This document shows positions 33,840 through 46,360 of a DNA stretch of 64,000 bases, one piece after another. Made by a program: the position numbers and the translations under genes. The notes beneath the pieces are model-generated. The model saw nothing but the letters and a program-made list of their open reading frames with translations. It searched no databases and was not told the DNA's origin. The stretch is taken from the NCBI RefSeq assembly GCF_963662255.1, contig NC_085047.1:98959619-99023618 (forward strand), in the 5' to 3' direction. The DNA is from Cinclus cinclus (Eukaryota; Chordata; Aves; Passeriformes; Cinclidae). Positions within the stretch are counted from its first letter, which is position 1. Every line of letters starts with the position of its first letter.

Positions 33840-34676
33840 TTGGACTGAGTGCATCCTCAGTGTGTTTGCAGCTGACCCCAAGCTGCATGGGGCAGCTGAC
33901 ATGTCTGAAGGGTAGGATACCATCCTGTGGGATACCATCCCATGGGACCTTGGTGGGCTTAAGGATTGGGCCCATGGGAACTTCATGAAGTTCAACAAGG
34001 TCTAGTGCAAGATCCTACAACTAAGTTGGGGAATCCCCAGTATGCATACAGGCTAAGGGATTAAAGAATTAATAAAAGCCCCGTGGAGAAGGCCTTAGGG
34101 GTACTAGCAAAAGAAAAATTGGACATGAGCTGGCAATGTGTGCTCGCAGCCCAGAAAGCCAACCACACCCTGGGCTGCATGGCCAGCCGGCTGAGGGAGG
34201 TGTCTGTGTCCCTGTGCTCTGCTCCTGAGACCCCAACTGGAGTGCTGTGTCCAGCTCTGGGGTCCCCAACACAGGAAAACATCAATCTGTTGGAGCAGAC
34301 CCAGAGGAGGACCGTGAAGATGATCCTCTCTATAGAAATGCTGAGAGACAGGGTTGCCTGGAGAAGAGAAGGTCTGGGGAGATTTTTTGTAGTATACTTA
34401 TATATAAAGAGGGGTGATAAGAATATGGGGACTTTTTACCAGGGGCGGTATTGTCATGACAAAGGGGCAAAGGTTTTAATATGAAAGAGGGTAGATTAGA
34501 AAAACTGTGCTCAGAAAAACTGTGTATGTCCCATCAGTGGAAGTATTCCAGGCCAGGGAGAATGCAGATTGGAGTAATCTAGTAAAAAAATGTCTGTACC
34601 TATGGAAAGAGAGTGGACTAAATGATCTTTAAATGTCCTTTCCAACCCAAACTAATCTCTGTTTCCATGATTCTAG
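33840..34676 (+). mobile_element. CR1 LINE, 5'-truncated copy of about 840 bp with intact 3' end
   Basis: The segment runs from within the reverse-transcriptase reading frame to the 3' end. Recognisable blocks in order are GCATCCTCAGTGTGTTTGCA, GCTGACCCCAAGCTGCATGG, GGGCCCATGGGAACTTCATG, AAGTTCAACAAGG, GCCCAGAAAGCCAACC, TGGAGCAGACCCAGAGGAGG and, at the end, GTCCTTTCCAACCCAAAC followed by CCATGATTCTAG. The 3' end matches the CR1 terminus in plus orientation. There are internal deletions relative to a full CR1 3' end, especially between 34340 and 34560, and a small internal duplication (GGATACCATCC twice near 33915). It is the largest repeat in the window and is immobile because it lacks most of the element. 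Confidence 0.95.
34083..34484 (+). pseudogene. remnant of the CR1 reverse-transcriptase C-terminal region
   Basis: Inside the CR1 copy a frame of about 130 codons is still open. It contains LGVLAKEKLDMSWQCVLAAQ, then KANHTLGCMASRLREV and LLEQTQRRTVKMI, which correspond to the conserved tail of the CR1 second open reading frame just downstream of the polymerase domain. There is no functional start; the upstream part (33840-34080) is interrupted by stops and frame changes, and the catalytic motifs are absent because of the 5' truncation. This is a decayed fragment, not a host gene. Confidence 0.85.
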
Positions 34677-37600
34677 GCTTTCCACATGTGTTTGTACCTA
34701 TCACTAAGGAGTAAGTATCATTTTAGTATTAAGGTAGCTGAATTAAAAGCATTCTGGGACTGCTGTACAGCAATAAAAATTATCTGAAAGACATAAACCC
34801 CTTTTATTTCCATGAATATTGAATGTTAACATAGGTTAAAGTAAGCAACACAGCTAAAGACTTGACAGTTTAAAAGGTATGTAAGATAACTGTGACATCA
34901 TTATAAAGAAATTAATTATTACTGATATTAGAAAAGCATTGTTATGCTAAAAGAAGAATTTTTTTTTTTCAAAACTTAGAAAGTCTTTCTCAGCTATGTA
35001 TTAATCTGTAACTTCATGCCAACAGCATAATTAAGATTTATTCTTCAAGATGTAATGGGGTGGAATAAGTTTCTTTTCCTGTATGGGCAGACTCAAATAC
35101 ATTTCATTTCAATGAGCTTTGACTATTTAATGCTGTTGTGTAAGAGCATGGCTATCTGTTACACCTGTCCTTCATAGCTTGATGGAGCTTACAAGAACCA
35201 TACACAGCTCATGTGTTTTGGTGATGACAGTTCAATGCTTTATCCTGAAAGTGCACCTCATAGCTGCTTGCACAGCACAAGGACATTCTTAGGCAGTTGT
35301 GCCATCAGTTCCTCTGGGATGTTAATAAAGAGTCCATCATTGAGAGAGTGAATAATGGCACATGAGCAAAGGTTATACTTGGAGTACCAAAACTAATATA
35401 GATTGTTTGCAATCTTTGCAACAGATACTTCTCGTATTTTAATCAAGTGTGTGTGATTCTTTGAATCACAAAGACCTTCCCCACCCTTGAGGATACCTAG
35501 AATAGTCTGATCTAAGGTGAGCACAGAGGGTTATGTTGGTCTGCAATCTTGCTGTAAAACAAAGACAAGTTGCAAATCACTAATACTTCCTCTACCTGAG
35601 GAGAAACAAGCTTACTGGAAAAGGTGTTTCAACTCGGAGAAAGCACAAAAATATAAGCATGGAATAAATGTATAGGTTACTGATGTTTGAGATCTTTGTA
35701 GACCTCTGTTAATAACTTTCAGTAGTGGCCACCCTGCACATGTGAACCCTTTACCGTTTGTAATTGATGAACTTTGCACATCTTCCTTTTAAGCAAAACA
35801 TGAAGCAGAGAGGATCTATGCTGCAGCACACTGCAGCTGCACCCCACTTTACTTTGGAGGAAAGCATAAGGAAAACAAAAGAAAAACAGCGATCAATTTT
35901 CTTTTGGCAGGTCTTTGTGAGAGTTTTGATGGGGAACAGAACTCTGGGCAGCCACATTATTTTGGTGTAAATTCGTCCTTGTGGTTTCAGTCAGTCAGAA
36001 TTGATATTGCATACTTTGAAATTGCTGTGTGCTGCTGTTGAAGTGTACAGCTGAGCAGCTGCTCCCTCTCAGCACAAAGGATGCTGCACTTCAGGACAGT
36101 GTTCAAGTGATTTCTGATTGTAAAGCTTTTTGGGGTTCTTTGGACTAAAAGGCATTTTTACCACTTCTGTAGCTACTGGTGTACAGGGAACAGACAAAAA
36201 GGTTCTCTGGAGCTGGTACAGATGAAACTTGTATTTAAATAGAACTTCAGTAGTCCTGGAGGTTTTTCAGTCTTCTGTGTTTAATCTATAGTCTGCAATG
36301 GCCAGGGTTTATACATAATTCTCTATAGGGCATGCTCCTAGTGTAATTAGTGACAAAACCTGATTTTAATTAATGAGTAGGATAAGGCTTCAGGGATGGC
36401 CATACAGAAGAACTTCTCAGCCTAATGAATTGATTTCCATTGAATTGGCTATAAATATAATATCGTTAATAATGAATTGGTTCATTGCAAGGACACCAGA
36501 AGACACTAGAAATGAACAGATATTACCTTTTTGCTTCAGAAGCAAGTTTGAAGGGTTGTTTCCCCAGTATGTTCTCTAACAATGCTGGCAGGATTTGTAA
36601 TGGGCAGAGATTTGTATTTATTCTGTCTTGGGCAGAGATAAAGAACCAGTGGTTTGTAGCTGTGATGCCTCCAGTTAAAGCAAAGGTCCTGAAAACCGAT
36701 CACTCATGCCACAGAAGAAACAGCTGAAGGATCTTAAGATATTCTTGTAGACACTACATCTTCCTGAAAATCATCCCTGCAAAGGTGAGGAGTAGGTAAA
36801 TGATGAAGACATCATCAAAAGAAGCAGCATTAAAAATTTTTGGTGACCAAAAGTATTTATTTGATGAGAAGGCTGGACTGGCACCAAGCAGATGATTTCA
36901 ACACTCCCACTGCCCTGTAGACTCCACTGCTCTACACTGGGAAAGGGATTCCTAAAATGCCACACTGCCACCAGTGTGGGAATTGAACATCCTCGATGCA
37001 TTGTTCTTTAGAGGTCATGATTTTTCACTCCTTAGTTTTGTTGTTTTGCAGACTTTGTGTTTTCAAATCACATTCAAAAATCTGTAGATGTCTTTATTTG
37101 TGTACAGACTTCTAATTAGGAACAGAAAAGACCCTAAAACAATTGGATGGGAAAAAGAAAAAAACCACTTTTTTGATTCTCATACATTTTCTGTGAGGAG
37201 CACCCAAACCTTATTCATCATGTATTCTCTTGCAAATGAGCTGTGTTTGAAAAGCTCAAGCCTCGGGAAGTTCAGAGATGACAGAAATTTTGCTTTACAT
37301 TTGCACAGTTTAAGGAATGCTCCTGTTACAGATGGGGAAGGATTATTTGCAACCGCTCTTATGAACTTTGTTTTCCAGATGAGCAGCAAGCCCAAGATGC
37401 TTTACATACGTGTTGATGGGGAGGTGTTTGCACATAAGCTTATTTTACAGGAATCAGGAGCTGGTGCTGTACTGTCACAGTGTAACACACCCACTGCCAC
37501 AGCAGTCCAGTAATGCTCTCTTGGCTTTCTCCTTCAAGTCTCGAAACAGATGCCTTTAGGATTGCATGTCCATATTCCTGATAATAGCATCCACATTTTC

Positions 37601-40600
37601 AAGCCTAAATATTGGTCTCTTGTGTGGAAAGGACTAATTCTCTGAACTGCAGAAAAAACCACAACCCCAGTGAATTCCGCTGGATATGGTATGTGACTAA
37701 GATTCATGAAAATCAGAACCCCTCATTCAGGCATTTTAAAAATAACCTATCTAGTATCTAAGCATGCTTGTTAAAAAATGCTGGTCATTTAAATATGTCT
37801 CTTTGTAGGCATTTTAGAGAAAAAAAAAATGTGGCTTTAATTTTTCAAGCATGGTTTCCAAGTGAACCTACCTAAGCTGAGTCTGCAGCTCTGTACCAGA
37901 AAGAAAATGCACAAAGGTTTAACAAAGGTGAAGAAATATGCCTTTAAATATGGAAGTCCAATTAAATTCCCTGGGCTCCAGTTCCTTTTAGCAACTGAGA
38001 AAAATAAGGAAGAAAAATGGGTTGATTTTCATATATTTGGTTAGATTTAGGGAAGAAAAAAGTGGCATCCATCCAAGGTTCTACGTTTCTGCTATCATTA
38101 ACCACACAATAAACACGTTCTCACCACATTAAATAACCACTTCAACAGGAAATAAGTGGGCTGGCCAGCTACCTACAGGGAGTCCTGGGGGGCAGATGAA
38201 GGAAAAATAAATACCTGTGAATACTCTGGGACCAGTAAATCTCCACTTTTCAGTAGCACAACATTCCTGCTTCTAGTCAACGTGAAGGGCAAAAAGCTCT
38301 GTCAGTCTTATAAAATCATTATGATACAAGATGGAATATTACCTGCCCTGATTATTTTGACAAGTTAAGTGGACAGTGTTATTTTGGGTGGTGAAGAGAA
38401 CTTTCTGCTTTGGAAGGAAAAAAGAGAGCCTGGCTGGTGGTGTAACAGAATCTGATCAAAGGTGGGGGATGTGTGGATTCACTGAGCTATGGAAAAAAAA
38501 AATCAGCATGCAGAACCAAGGCTGTTTAGTAGACATCTGCTTCAGGACCCAAGAAGAGGATGTGCACAAGCAATGGCTTGCATTTTTTATTCAGTTTTTT
38601 TGTATGTGGTTAGGTTTTTGGGCATTATGTTTTGTACTGAATGTATTTATAATACCATACATAGCAATGCAAATTAAATGTTTAGCTTACCAAAACATGT
38701 TAATGATCTAAGGGTACAATCCAATGTATCTGGGACTAATTAGTGCTGAATGCTGCAGCAGAAAGGCAGAAATGCCAAGCACAGTTACGTATGCAACTCT
38801 ACACTGCAGGGGAGAAAACTCTGCCTCGTCACAGAGCATGATAAATACATGTCCAAGGCACCATGACTGATAAGGTTTTGTGCAGCTACAAGATACATCC
38901 TCACATGCTTCAATTTTTTTGCTACTGAGTTTGGCACACTAAGATATGTAGTGTCAGGGAAATGCACCTTCAGTCTTCTGTGTGCAATAAAGAGACAAAT
39001 GCATAGATTTGTTTTCTCTTTCTGGCCACAGCATTTTGAAACTGAAGACATTTACAAATAAACCTCTTAGTTTAGAAAGGAAATAATTACAGCTGTAGTA
39101 ACAATTCTGAGCCTTATGAAGGAATTCTTCAAAGTTTCTATAGTAACAAAAGAAAACATTCTCATATATTTCTCTTTGCATTTTTAAGTTTTATGAGAAA
39201 CTGATAGGGTTTCATTATGGGAAACAATTTTTGCATGTTAATTCTCTGCTCATCTGTCTCCCCAAGCCCCTCAGACTTTAATTAAACTTTTATAGCCATT
39301 CAAACGAATATCTAAACATTCCAACTCAGAGCTGCTTAAGTACAGCCTCAGGCTATATCTGGCCCAAATCCACCAGAATGGCTATGTGCCCAATCCTCTG
39401 TTCCAGCTATTGACTATTCTTGACCCCTTTTCCCTTTACTTTTATCATCTATTATCTTAAGGGGGGGTTATTCTGCTCTGGTTCTATTTTGTCCAACATC
39501 ATAATAAATTCTTATTTTTTTCTGTGCCCCTCCTACCTGTGGCCAGCAAGTATTCTTCCTGGTAATACTTTCAGAGACTTGAAATACCTTGACAGTTTGA
39601 CTTTATTGAAGTTACACAACGGGTGATGGTGGTTGTTTGAGCTTGTGCTTCCAGATGGCATGAGATCAATACATGGGATGTGACTCACAGCTAACTGGAT
39701 ATTTGGCCTTTGAAGCACAGTGTTGCAGCTCTTTAGTAAGTGTTCCAAGCCTTACAGTTCTGAAGGGAACTGCTTGCTAATATTTGGTGAGGGAGAATTA
39801 CAAACTGTCAGAGCTGAAGAACATTTGGGCCGAGGTTTGCTGTTTGAGCCTTCAGCTCTCCCAGTGTGTTTTATAATTCCAGCACCTAGGTGTGCCACGA
39901 CTTAGACAGATGTCTCAGCTCCCATTAGCATCAGTGGAGTTTTAGAGAGTGAGTCAGTGAATTTTGGGTAAGAAAAACAGTTATGCACACACCACTGACC
40001 ATGGGAATAATATCACCATTGCATTTATTTGGACCTTAGACAAGCAACCTACCTGAGGACACTTATGTTGCAGACAGATAAAATTGTCAGCTGTTTTGGA
40101 CACAGATATGCAAATCTGCCAACACATGACAGTTTAATGAAAAATATACTTAATTGAAAAACCGAGAATTTTTTCCAGTCCACAGAGTCCTCAACTGTTT
40201 GGGTAATGTTTTCATATGGTTAGCCGTCACTTTTTTTGCCAGTTGAACATTACAGAATGCTTCAGATTTAGTAATTAATTCACAAAAATGTATAGCAGCA
40301 AAATAATATCACTCTCTGGGACAAAACCCCATTTTATTACTAAATAGTTCAGGTTTGTGAAAGAAAGCATACCACTCCATGTGAAAATAATGCATCATCT
40401 GGCCACCAGTGGATTCCAACAGGAAAACAAGACAGCTATGATAGCCTTGGGAGACATCTGTCCATGAGTCTTTCTGATTTTAGCAAGTATTAATGAAAGG
40501 ATTTTTCCATTTACATTGCTTTATTTTTGACTAATTTTCTAAATCTTGTTCTGGATATGACAGAAATGTTACTTATTTAGATGTTTCTCTTACAAAAAAC

Positions 40601-43600
40601 CCCCATCCTGTTTTGCTTACATATCAAAGTATTTTTTAAACTGTAAAGTAATAGATGACTGTATCCATGATGGTAGATTTCTGAGGAGGACATCAGCTTT
40701 TAGCAATATTTAGCAGTGGAACTTCAGTCAACTAAACTATGAGGTCTGGCATCCCACAACAGCACAATGAGGCCAGGCCAGTGAGTGGGAAGCCCAAGAA
40801 GAGCAAGGTCTTGTGCCTGAAGGTCCACCTGCTTTAACTCTGATAGGAAGACAAGTGAAATGTCACTCTTCATTCTAGCAACTATGTTTAGAGAAATATT
40901 TATGATTGCCATGTAAATCACATAAAGCAAAGTCTTAAGTATTTCGCAGTTATAGGGAATTAGGAATCCTGGCTGAAAATTTGAATTCTCATGGTTCAGT
41001 TTGTCTTGGCCCTTTTAAATCAGTTCAAGTGCCTGCCAGCAGTTAACAAATACCTGGTACTTGGTACTACAGGAGTGAAACTCTGCTAAAGTTAACAGTG
41101 GTAATTTTGGTTGCTCTTCCGGTGTGTAACTATGCAATCATTACACTTCATTAATCACATTCAATAGATGTGCAGTTCTATTTACTGGTACAGGCTGGGA
41201 AAGTTTCACAGTTCCCCTCTTCAGAGGTTATTCCTATCCCCAAAAGCACAATTGCCCTTTTTAGTCTAGGCCCTTACCAAAAGAAGAAATCTCAAGTTTA
41301 ATGTTTTGTATTTACATTACCAGTTACTAGATGTGGCAAGCAAATGCTCCAGTATTTTTTAGTACCCAATACTGCAAACTGTTTATACACAAAGCTAATA
41401 GTTATGATTAGGTTTATTGCTCATTCTTCATTCAGAAAAGCTTAAAAAAATGAGCAGAGAATGCCTTTGTGAGAAACCTACTGTCCAAAGTCTTTGAAAC
41501 CTATTGCCTATGGGCAGCTCTACTTAAAAGACTTGTTACGGAATCCTATTTTTTAATCAAGAACAGGATATTCAATTTTTAGTGTAAATATACTGGGTGT
41601 AAAAAACTGATCATTAAGATCAGTCTTCTGTTTAGAAGGGGAGGGAAGTCAAAAGGTATATACCTACAAAATTCAATTTTTATGAGAGTTGAGCATTAAT
41701 TCTGGATCCTGACACTTTGCAGTTTTGATATATTAAAAAAAAGCTGTTAAATAAATCTGGCAGTTGTCAAAGCAAATTAATTAAGAAAAAAATATAATAT
41801 TCTTCTTGTTTCTGGTAAAGATGCATAAAGTTATAAAGAGAATGCTGAAAGAATTTCCCCTCCCTCCTAATCCTTATTCATTTTTCTGAAGATTAATTAT
41901 GAAAAACATACCGGAGACTCCTTAGGTGCCGAAAGAAATGGCATATATGTTAATATCCCTCTAGGAGCCATGGCTATAACTCCAGGAAATTAATTTATAA
42001 TTTATGCTAATATAGTTAAGATTCCTTAGTGTTTGTTCCTGGATGTTACAGGACAGGCTCTAAATATCAGAACTTGCAAAAACTATGCAATAAATAAGAT
42101 CAAGCTGTTCCTTGCACCAGAGAACTAGTATAGAAACTGGGTTTTTTTCTCTGCTTTCTTCTGTCATCTTCATCTTGCTTAAAATACACAGTAAGAGCTC
42201 TGCCAATTGGGATGTAAAATGCCTTCTTGATTGTAGCATATAATTAAATCTTCCCTTTCAGCTTTTTCTCAACATCAGTTTATGAAGGATTTACTTGAAT
42301 TTGAGGCAAAAAAAGACATCTGGCTTCGTGGTTTTGTGTGGGCTGATCTAGTTATATTCCTTTTTAAAATATATATATTTGTACTGAGTCAAGCTTAAAA
42401 TAATGAACACTCCTTATCCACTGGAATATATTTCTACATACTGAGAGGTGAAATAAATTCTGCCATGATCACTGAAGATATGCCAGAACCATTATTACAC
42501 CTTGCACTGCTTTGGCCCCTTACCCAAAAAGATTGAAGTCCTACAGAAATCATCCCACCTGCCAAACCCCAAACCAAATATCAGATCTTCAACACAAAAA
42601 AATCATTCCAAAACCTTCTCTTCCAGGTCCAGCTTGTGACACTAGTTAAAAAATTAAAACAGGTTAAGACTACTACTACTACAGAATGTTGTATGAGAGA
42701 GTTTGTAAAAAAACCCAGACTATTTTCCTAAAGCATGCCAGAACTACAGGTTTCAAAGCACTGAAAACATTTTTACTGGGTGGACATCATCACAGCCATT
42801 CATTTACAGAGTGTCCTTGATAAGAGTCACAAGGCTGCTTTACAATGAAGCTCATTAAAAATGATCAATATTTTAAAATTTTGAAAGAAGTGGCAAACAC
42901 ATATCTTTGGTGTAGTTTTACATCCTAGAAAAGAGTGAAGTTTTGAAATAGTGGTGGAAAGTTTAAAACTCAAGTGGTATAATTGGAACAAATATATATA
43001 TTATGAGTTCTTAATATCTAAGGAGGGCAAAAAAAGCAGCTAATTCTGGTGGCAGAAGAAATCCATAAATGATGGGTGGAAGAGCTGACAGGGTGAGCTG
43101 TAATGCAGCTGTCCTCACAGCACTGAGGGATGGAGGGGGCTCCCTCGCTGGCCATTGAGTTGCACCACTAACAGAGCAGCACTTGGAGTACTTGAGAGGG
43201 ATCAGGCTTATTCTAAATACATTTCCCAGAGTGGAATAAAAAGAAACGAGAAGGTTTAACAGTGCATTTCAAAGATGGTTGTGCTTTAAGTCTGTCAAAC
43301 CTTGGCGAGGATCTGTCTGGACCATGTGAACTTTGTTGTTTGGCAAACCCTGAATGTTTTGCCAAGTGATAACCTGGATCTTTCAACAGCCTTTCTAAAC
43401 TGTTGGGATTGGGATTTGGATTACAGTCTCTCCAAATATCAAGGCTGGCTCCTCTGCCTCGACTGTGCTGTACTCACAACCTCTGCCACCTTTATGGTGC
43501 AGCATCAGTTTATCCCATGGGGGATCTGCTAGGGCTGAGACACCTGATACTCACTCACAAGTACCTTGTAGCTGTGAGTATAGGCTTTGGACTGCTTTTG

Positions 43601-45679
43601 AAAGAGATAAGGAAGAAAGGTCTGTTGGGCAGCATCATGTATGGCTCTTGATGGTAAACATGTCAAACCCCAAAGAAGCTCTGAAAACAGCTTTGACAGG
43701 ACCCGTTCATCACTCCAGCACATGGCAGCTGGTAGTGTTCCTGGGGGACGACTCATACCAGAGCGAACCCAGGAGCTCCCCTGACACCCCACTAGTGCTG
43801 CAACTTGTAGCAGGGGAGAGATTTAGGAATCTAATACAGCAAACCCTGCACACATTCCAGTAGATCCCTTTGCCCAGGGACAAATCATGTTTTTTTAGAG
43901 GAAGGCTAAAATTTATGCTCCCTCACCAAATTTTTGTACTTATGTAGTTGTTGGAACCAGCAGAGTTGCTAGTTGCTAAACAGGCACATATGAAACAGAT
44001 TGATGGTCTGTTAAACTGAAGCACTTGCAACAGCTACACATCCTTGCCAGGCAGCTGCTGGGTGTGGGGCCATTTAAGGACATCAGCCTCTGGTGAGCCA
44101 CGTGGCTTCACTTCTACCTACCCTGTGTGTTTTGGTCACTGGCAATGCCAAATGGCAACCCAGCTGCAGTCAGAGCTTTGCGCCCTCAGCGATGGAGCTC
44201 TCCCAGCCAGGCAACACACAGAGCTCAAGACATATCCACAACCCCAGACTCGTGGGAACAGGAATTCCATACTGTTTCTGAGTGAAACTACACCTAAAAG
44301 AAAAACTGTTTGCCATGTGGAAACGTGAGGAATAAAAGATGAAGAGAGGAAAAAAAAATTACTTTATTGCCAAGCAGTAAGGTAAAATAAGTGACAGCAG
44401 ATGCATGTTCCTAGAGTAGTGCCATTCAGATGGGACTGCAACTAGACTTTCCTGCTGTGGCTCTGCCATGCCATGCCACTCCATGCCATGATAGTCCTCC
44501 ATTAGCCAAGGAGTGAGCAGGTTGCAGCACGAGCTTCTGTGCCACGGGGACAGATTTTCCTTGCACAGGGAGGGGATAAGGCCTGGGCAGGTTTGGAACT
44601 TTCTGTGGCATGGGGCCAGGAGGCATCCAGGGCATTTTGTAGGAAAGTCTCCCTAACTAATACATTGATAGCAAATTCACCCCAATGAATTGCATGCACA
44701 CAGCTTAAAAAAATCTGGGACTGAGGTGGAAACAAACACATCGGTTTTTATTTCAGTCTGTGTAAGGAGGAGAGCAACATAAGGCATACCGAATTATTGT
44801 AAATTTAAGCACCTCCTGAATTTTTAAAAACTCCTCTGTCTCCTATCTTGAAGGACATGTTAAGTGGAAAGCATTTCTGATCTCTTTATAGATTGCACAC
44901 AGAGTAAACCTTTAAATGACCAAGTGTCTTGAGCACATGGAATGACTGTATTTTGCAGAATCTTGGACCTTTACCAACTGTATTCCTCAATCAAGCTGGG
45001 GGGCAGTTTATAAAAGCTAACACACTTTTAAGAAAGATTTGAAGTGACAGCTTTTCACATGCCGATTATCTGAGAGGTCTGAGCCCTCTCTCCTGTGGTG
45101 AGACTGACAGACTGTGTGCAGCAGGGAGGAGAATGAGCAGGGAAAACCCATGAGAGCTGTATTGCCAGTTCCATTCTGTGTGTGCATACCTGGCTTTCCT
45201 CTGCAAAGAAAGGATGATTTCCTTTTAATCTATCACCACATTTTCAAAGGGTTTCTTTTCCGCTTGAAATGTGACTGTGAAAAAATGTCAAGTTTTGCGG
45301 AACAAATTCACTCCCTGTGTGGATCCAGTCACATCTGCTAACCACAGTGATGAAGCATTAGCTAGTTCTCAGCTGAAGTGTTCTGGCCTTTGTCCAAAGT
45401 ATTTTGGTTTTTAGCCTAAAAACAATAATGTTCAGTTCTAGTGTGTAGTTTTTAAATAAAAACAGGACATGTCCCCCATTTTTTTAAATTTATTTTGGTA
45501 ATGAAAGCAAATGCTTTTGGCCCTCAGTTTCTGCTCAGTGACAAATGCAATTTTTGTCAGAGGTGGCTTCTGTAGAAAATTTTACCAAGCTTATCACGTA
45601 TCTGCTCTACCTACAGCCAAGAAGCAATGCAAGCTATCAAAGCTATTTAAAAGGAAATTTTTTGGCTGTCATGAGCTTT
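34677..45679. other. long stretch without recognisable genes or interspersed repeats
   Basis: About 11 kb of unique, mostly AT-rich sequence. Frames at 37088-37513, 38376-38711 and 43465-43863 are open but have no recognisable similarity or good exon boundaries. The part from 43280 to 43860 is GC-richer. Minor simple patterns are (ACT)4 near 42670, an AAATATATATATTT palindrome near 42368 and a patch of CATGCCA-type repeats at 44468-44490. I see no RNA gene. Confidence 0.45.
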
Positions 45680-45720
45680 GGCATTAGTAATCCTTAGCTG
45701 GCATTAAGTAATCCTTAGCT
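45680..45720. repeat. tandem duplication of a 20/21-bp unit
   Basis: GGCATTAGTAATCCTTAGCT is followed immediately by the same unit with one extra A. Two copies only, which suggests a recent slippage or repair duplication. Confidence 0.93.
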
Positions 45721-46332
45721 GAGTAGCATGAGAGATGGGAAGAAGAGTCAGAAACTGAGAAGCAGAGTTGGCCAATACCACAAGGAAGAGTTCTAAAGGG
45801 GATTGCCACTTTGGACACTAGGATGAACTTGTAAGGAGGCAGCATTTGGATTGTAGATGATGTTATATGGCTTACTACTTACCAAGAAGAAGTTAAAGCT
45901 TACAAGGAATGGGCAAAATGAAGTCCAACAGCTAGTTTTTGTTTATTGTCTACATGTCTGTGTGTCTTTCAGGGTGTTACTGCCACTAATCAGTTGCAGT
46001 GTCTGCACATTCATCCTGTCTCAGGTAGCAAGGTTTTCCTGTAGGAAGGATAAGGAGCCTTGAATACCTCCTGTAGAATTCACAGTTTCTCCCTTGGCAT
46101 TTCAGTATGACTAATAAGATTTTTGTCATCAACTCTGATGAGCATAAGTTTCAGTGTTAGCATTTCCTGTGGACACATCTCCACTTAATCACCACACTAG
46201 ACAAGAGTGAAGCAAGCAGAAGAGTTCCTCACACAAAAACAGATCTTGGCACTAATGCTTAGAGGAAGATATATATCTCCTCACAGGAACTCTTAATAAC
46301 CTGCAGATTTGAAGAAAAGGAGCAGAAGACAT

Positions 46333-46360
46333 GATAGTATCTTTTGTAAAAGATACTATC
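46333..46360. repeat. 28-bp near-perfect palindrome (13-bp arms, 2-base centre)
   Basis: GATAGTATCTTTT, then GT, then AAAAGATACTATC. The arms are exact reverse complements. Similarity does not extend outwards. No larger inverted repeat or target-site duplication was found, so a transposon origin is not supported. Confidence 0.92.

Noticed and set aside
37088..37513. 141-codon plus-strand frame
   Set aside because: No domain or similarity recognised and no supporting splice or promoter signals.
43302..43863. Cluster of overlapping open frames in a GC-richer patch
   Set aside because: Frames on both strands overlap, as expected from base composition; none has a recognisable domain.
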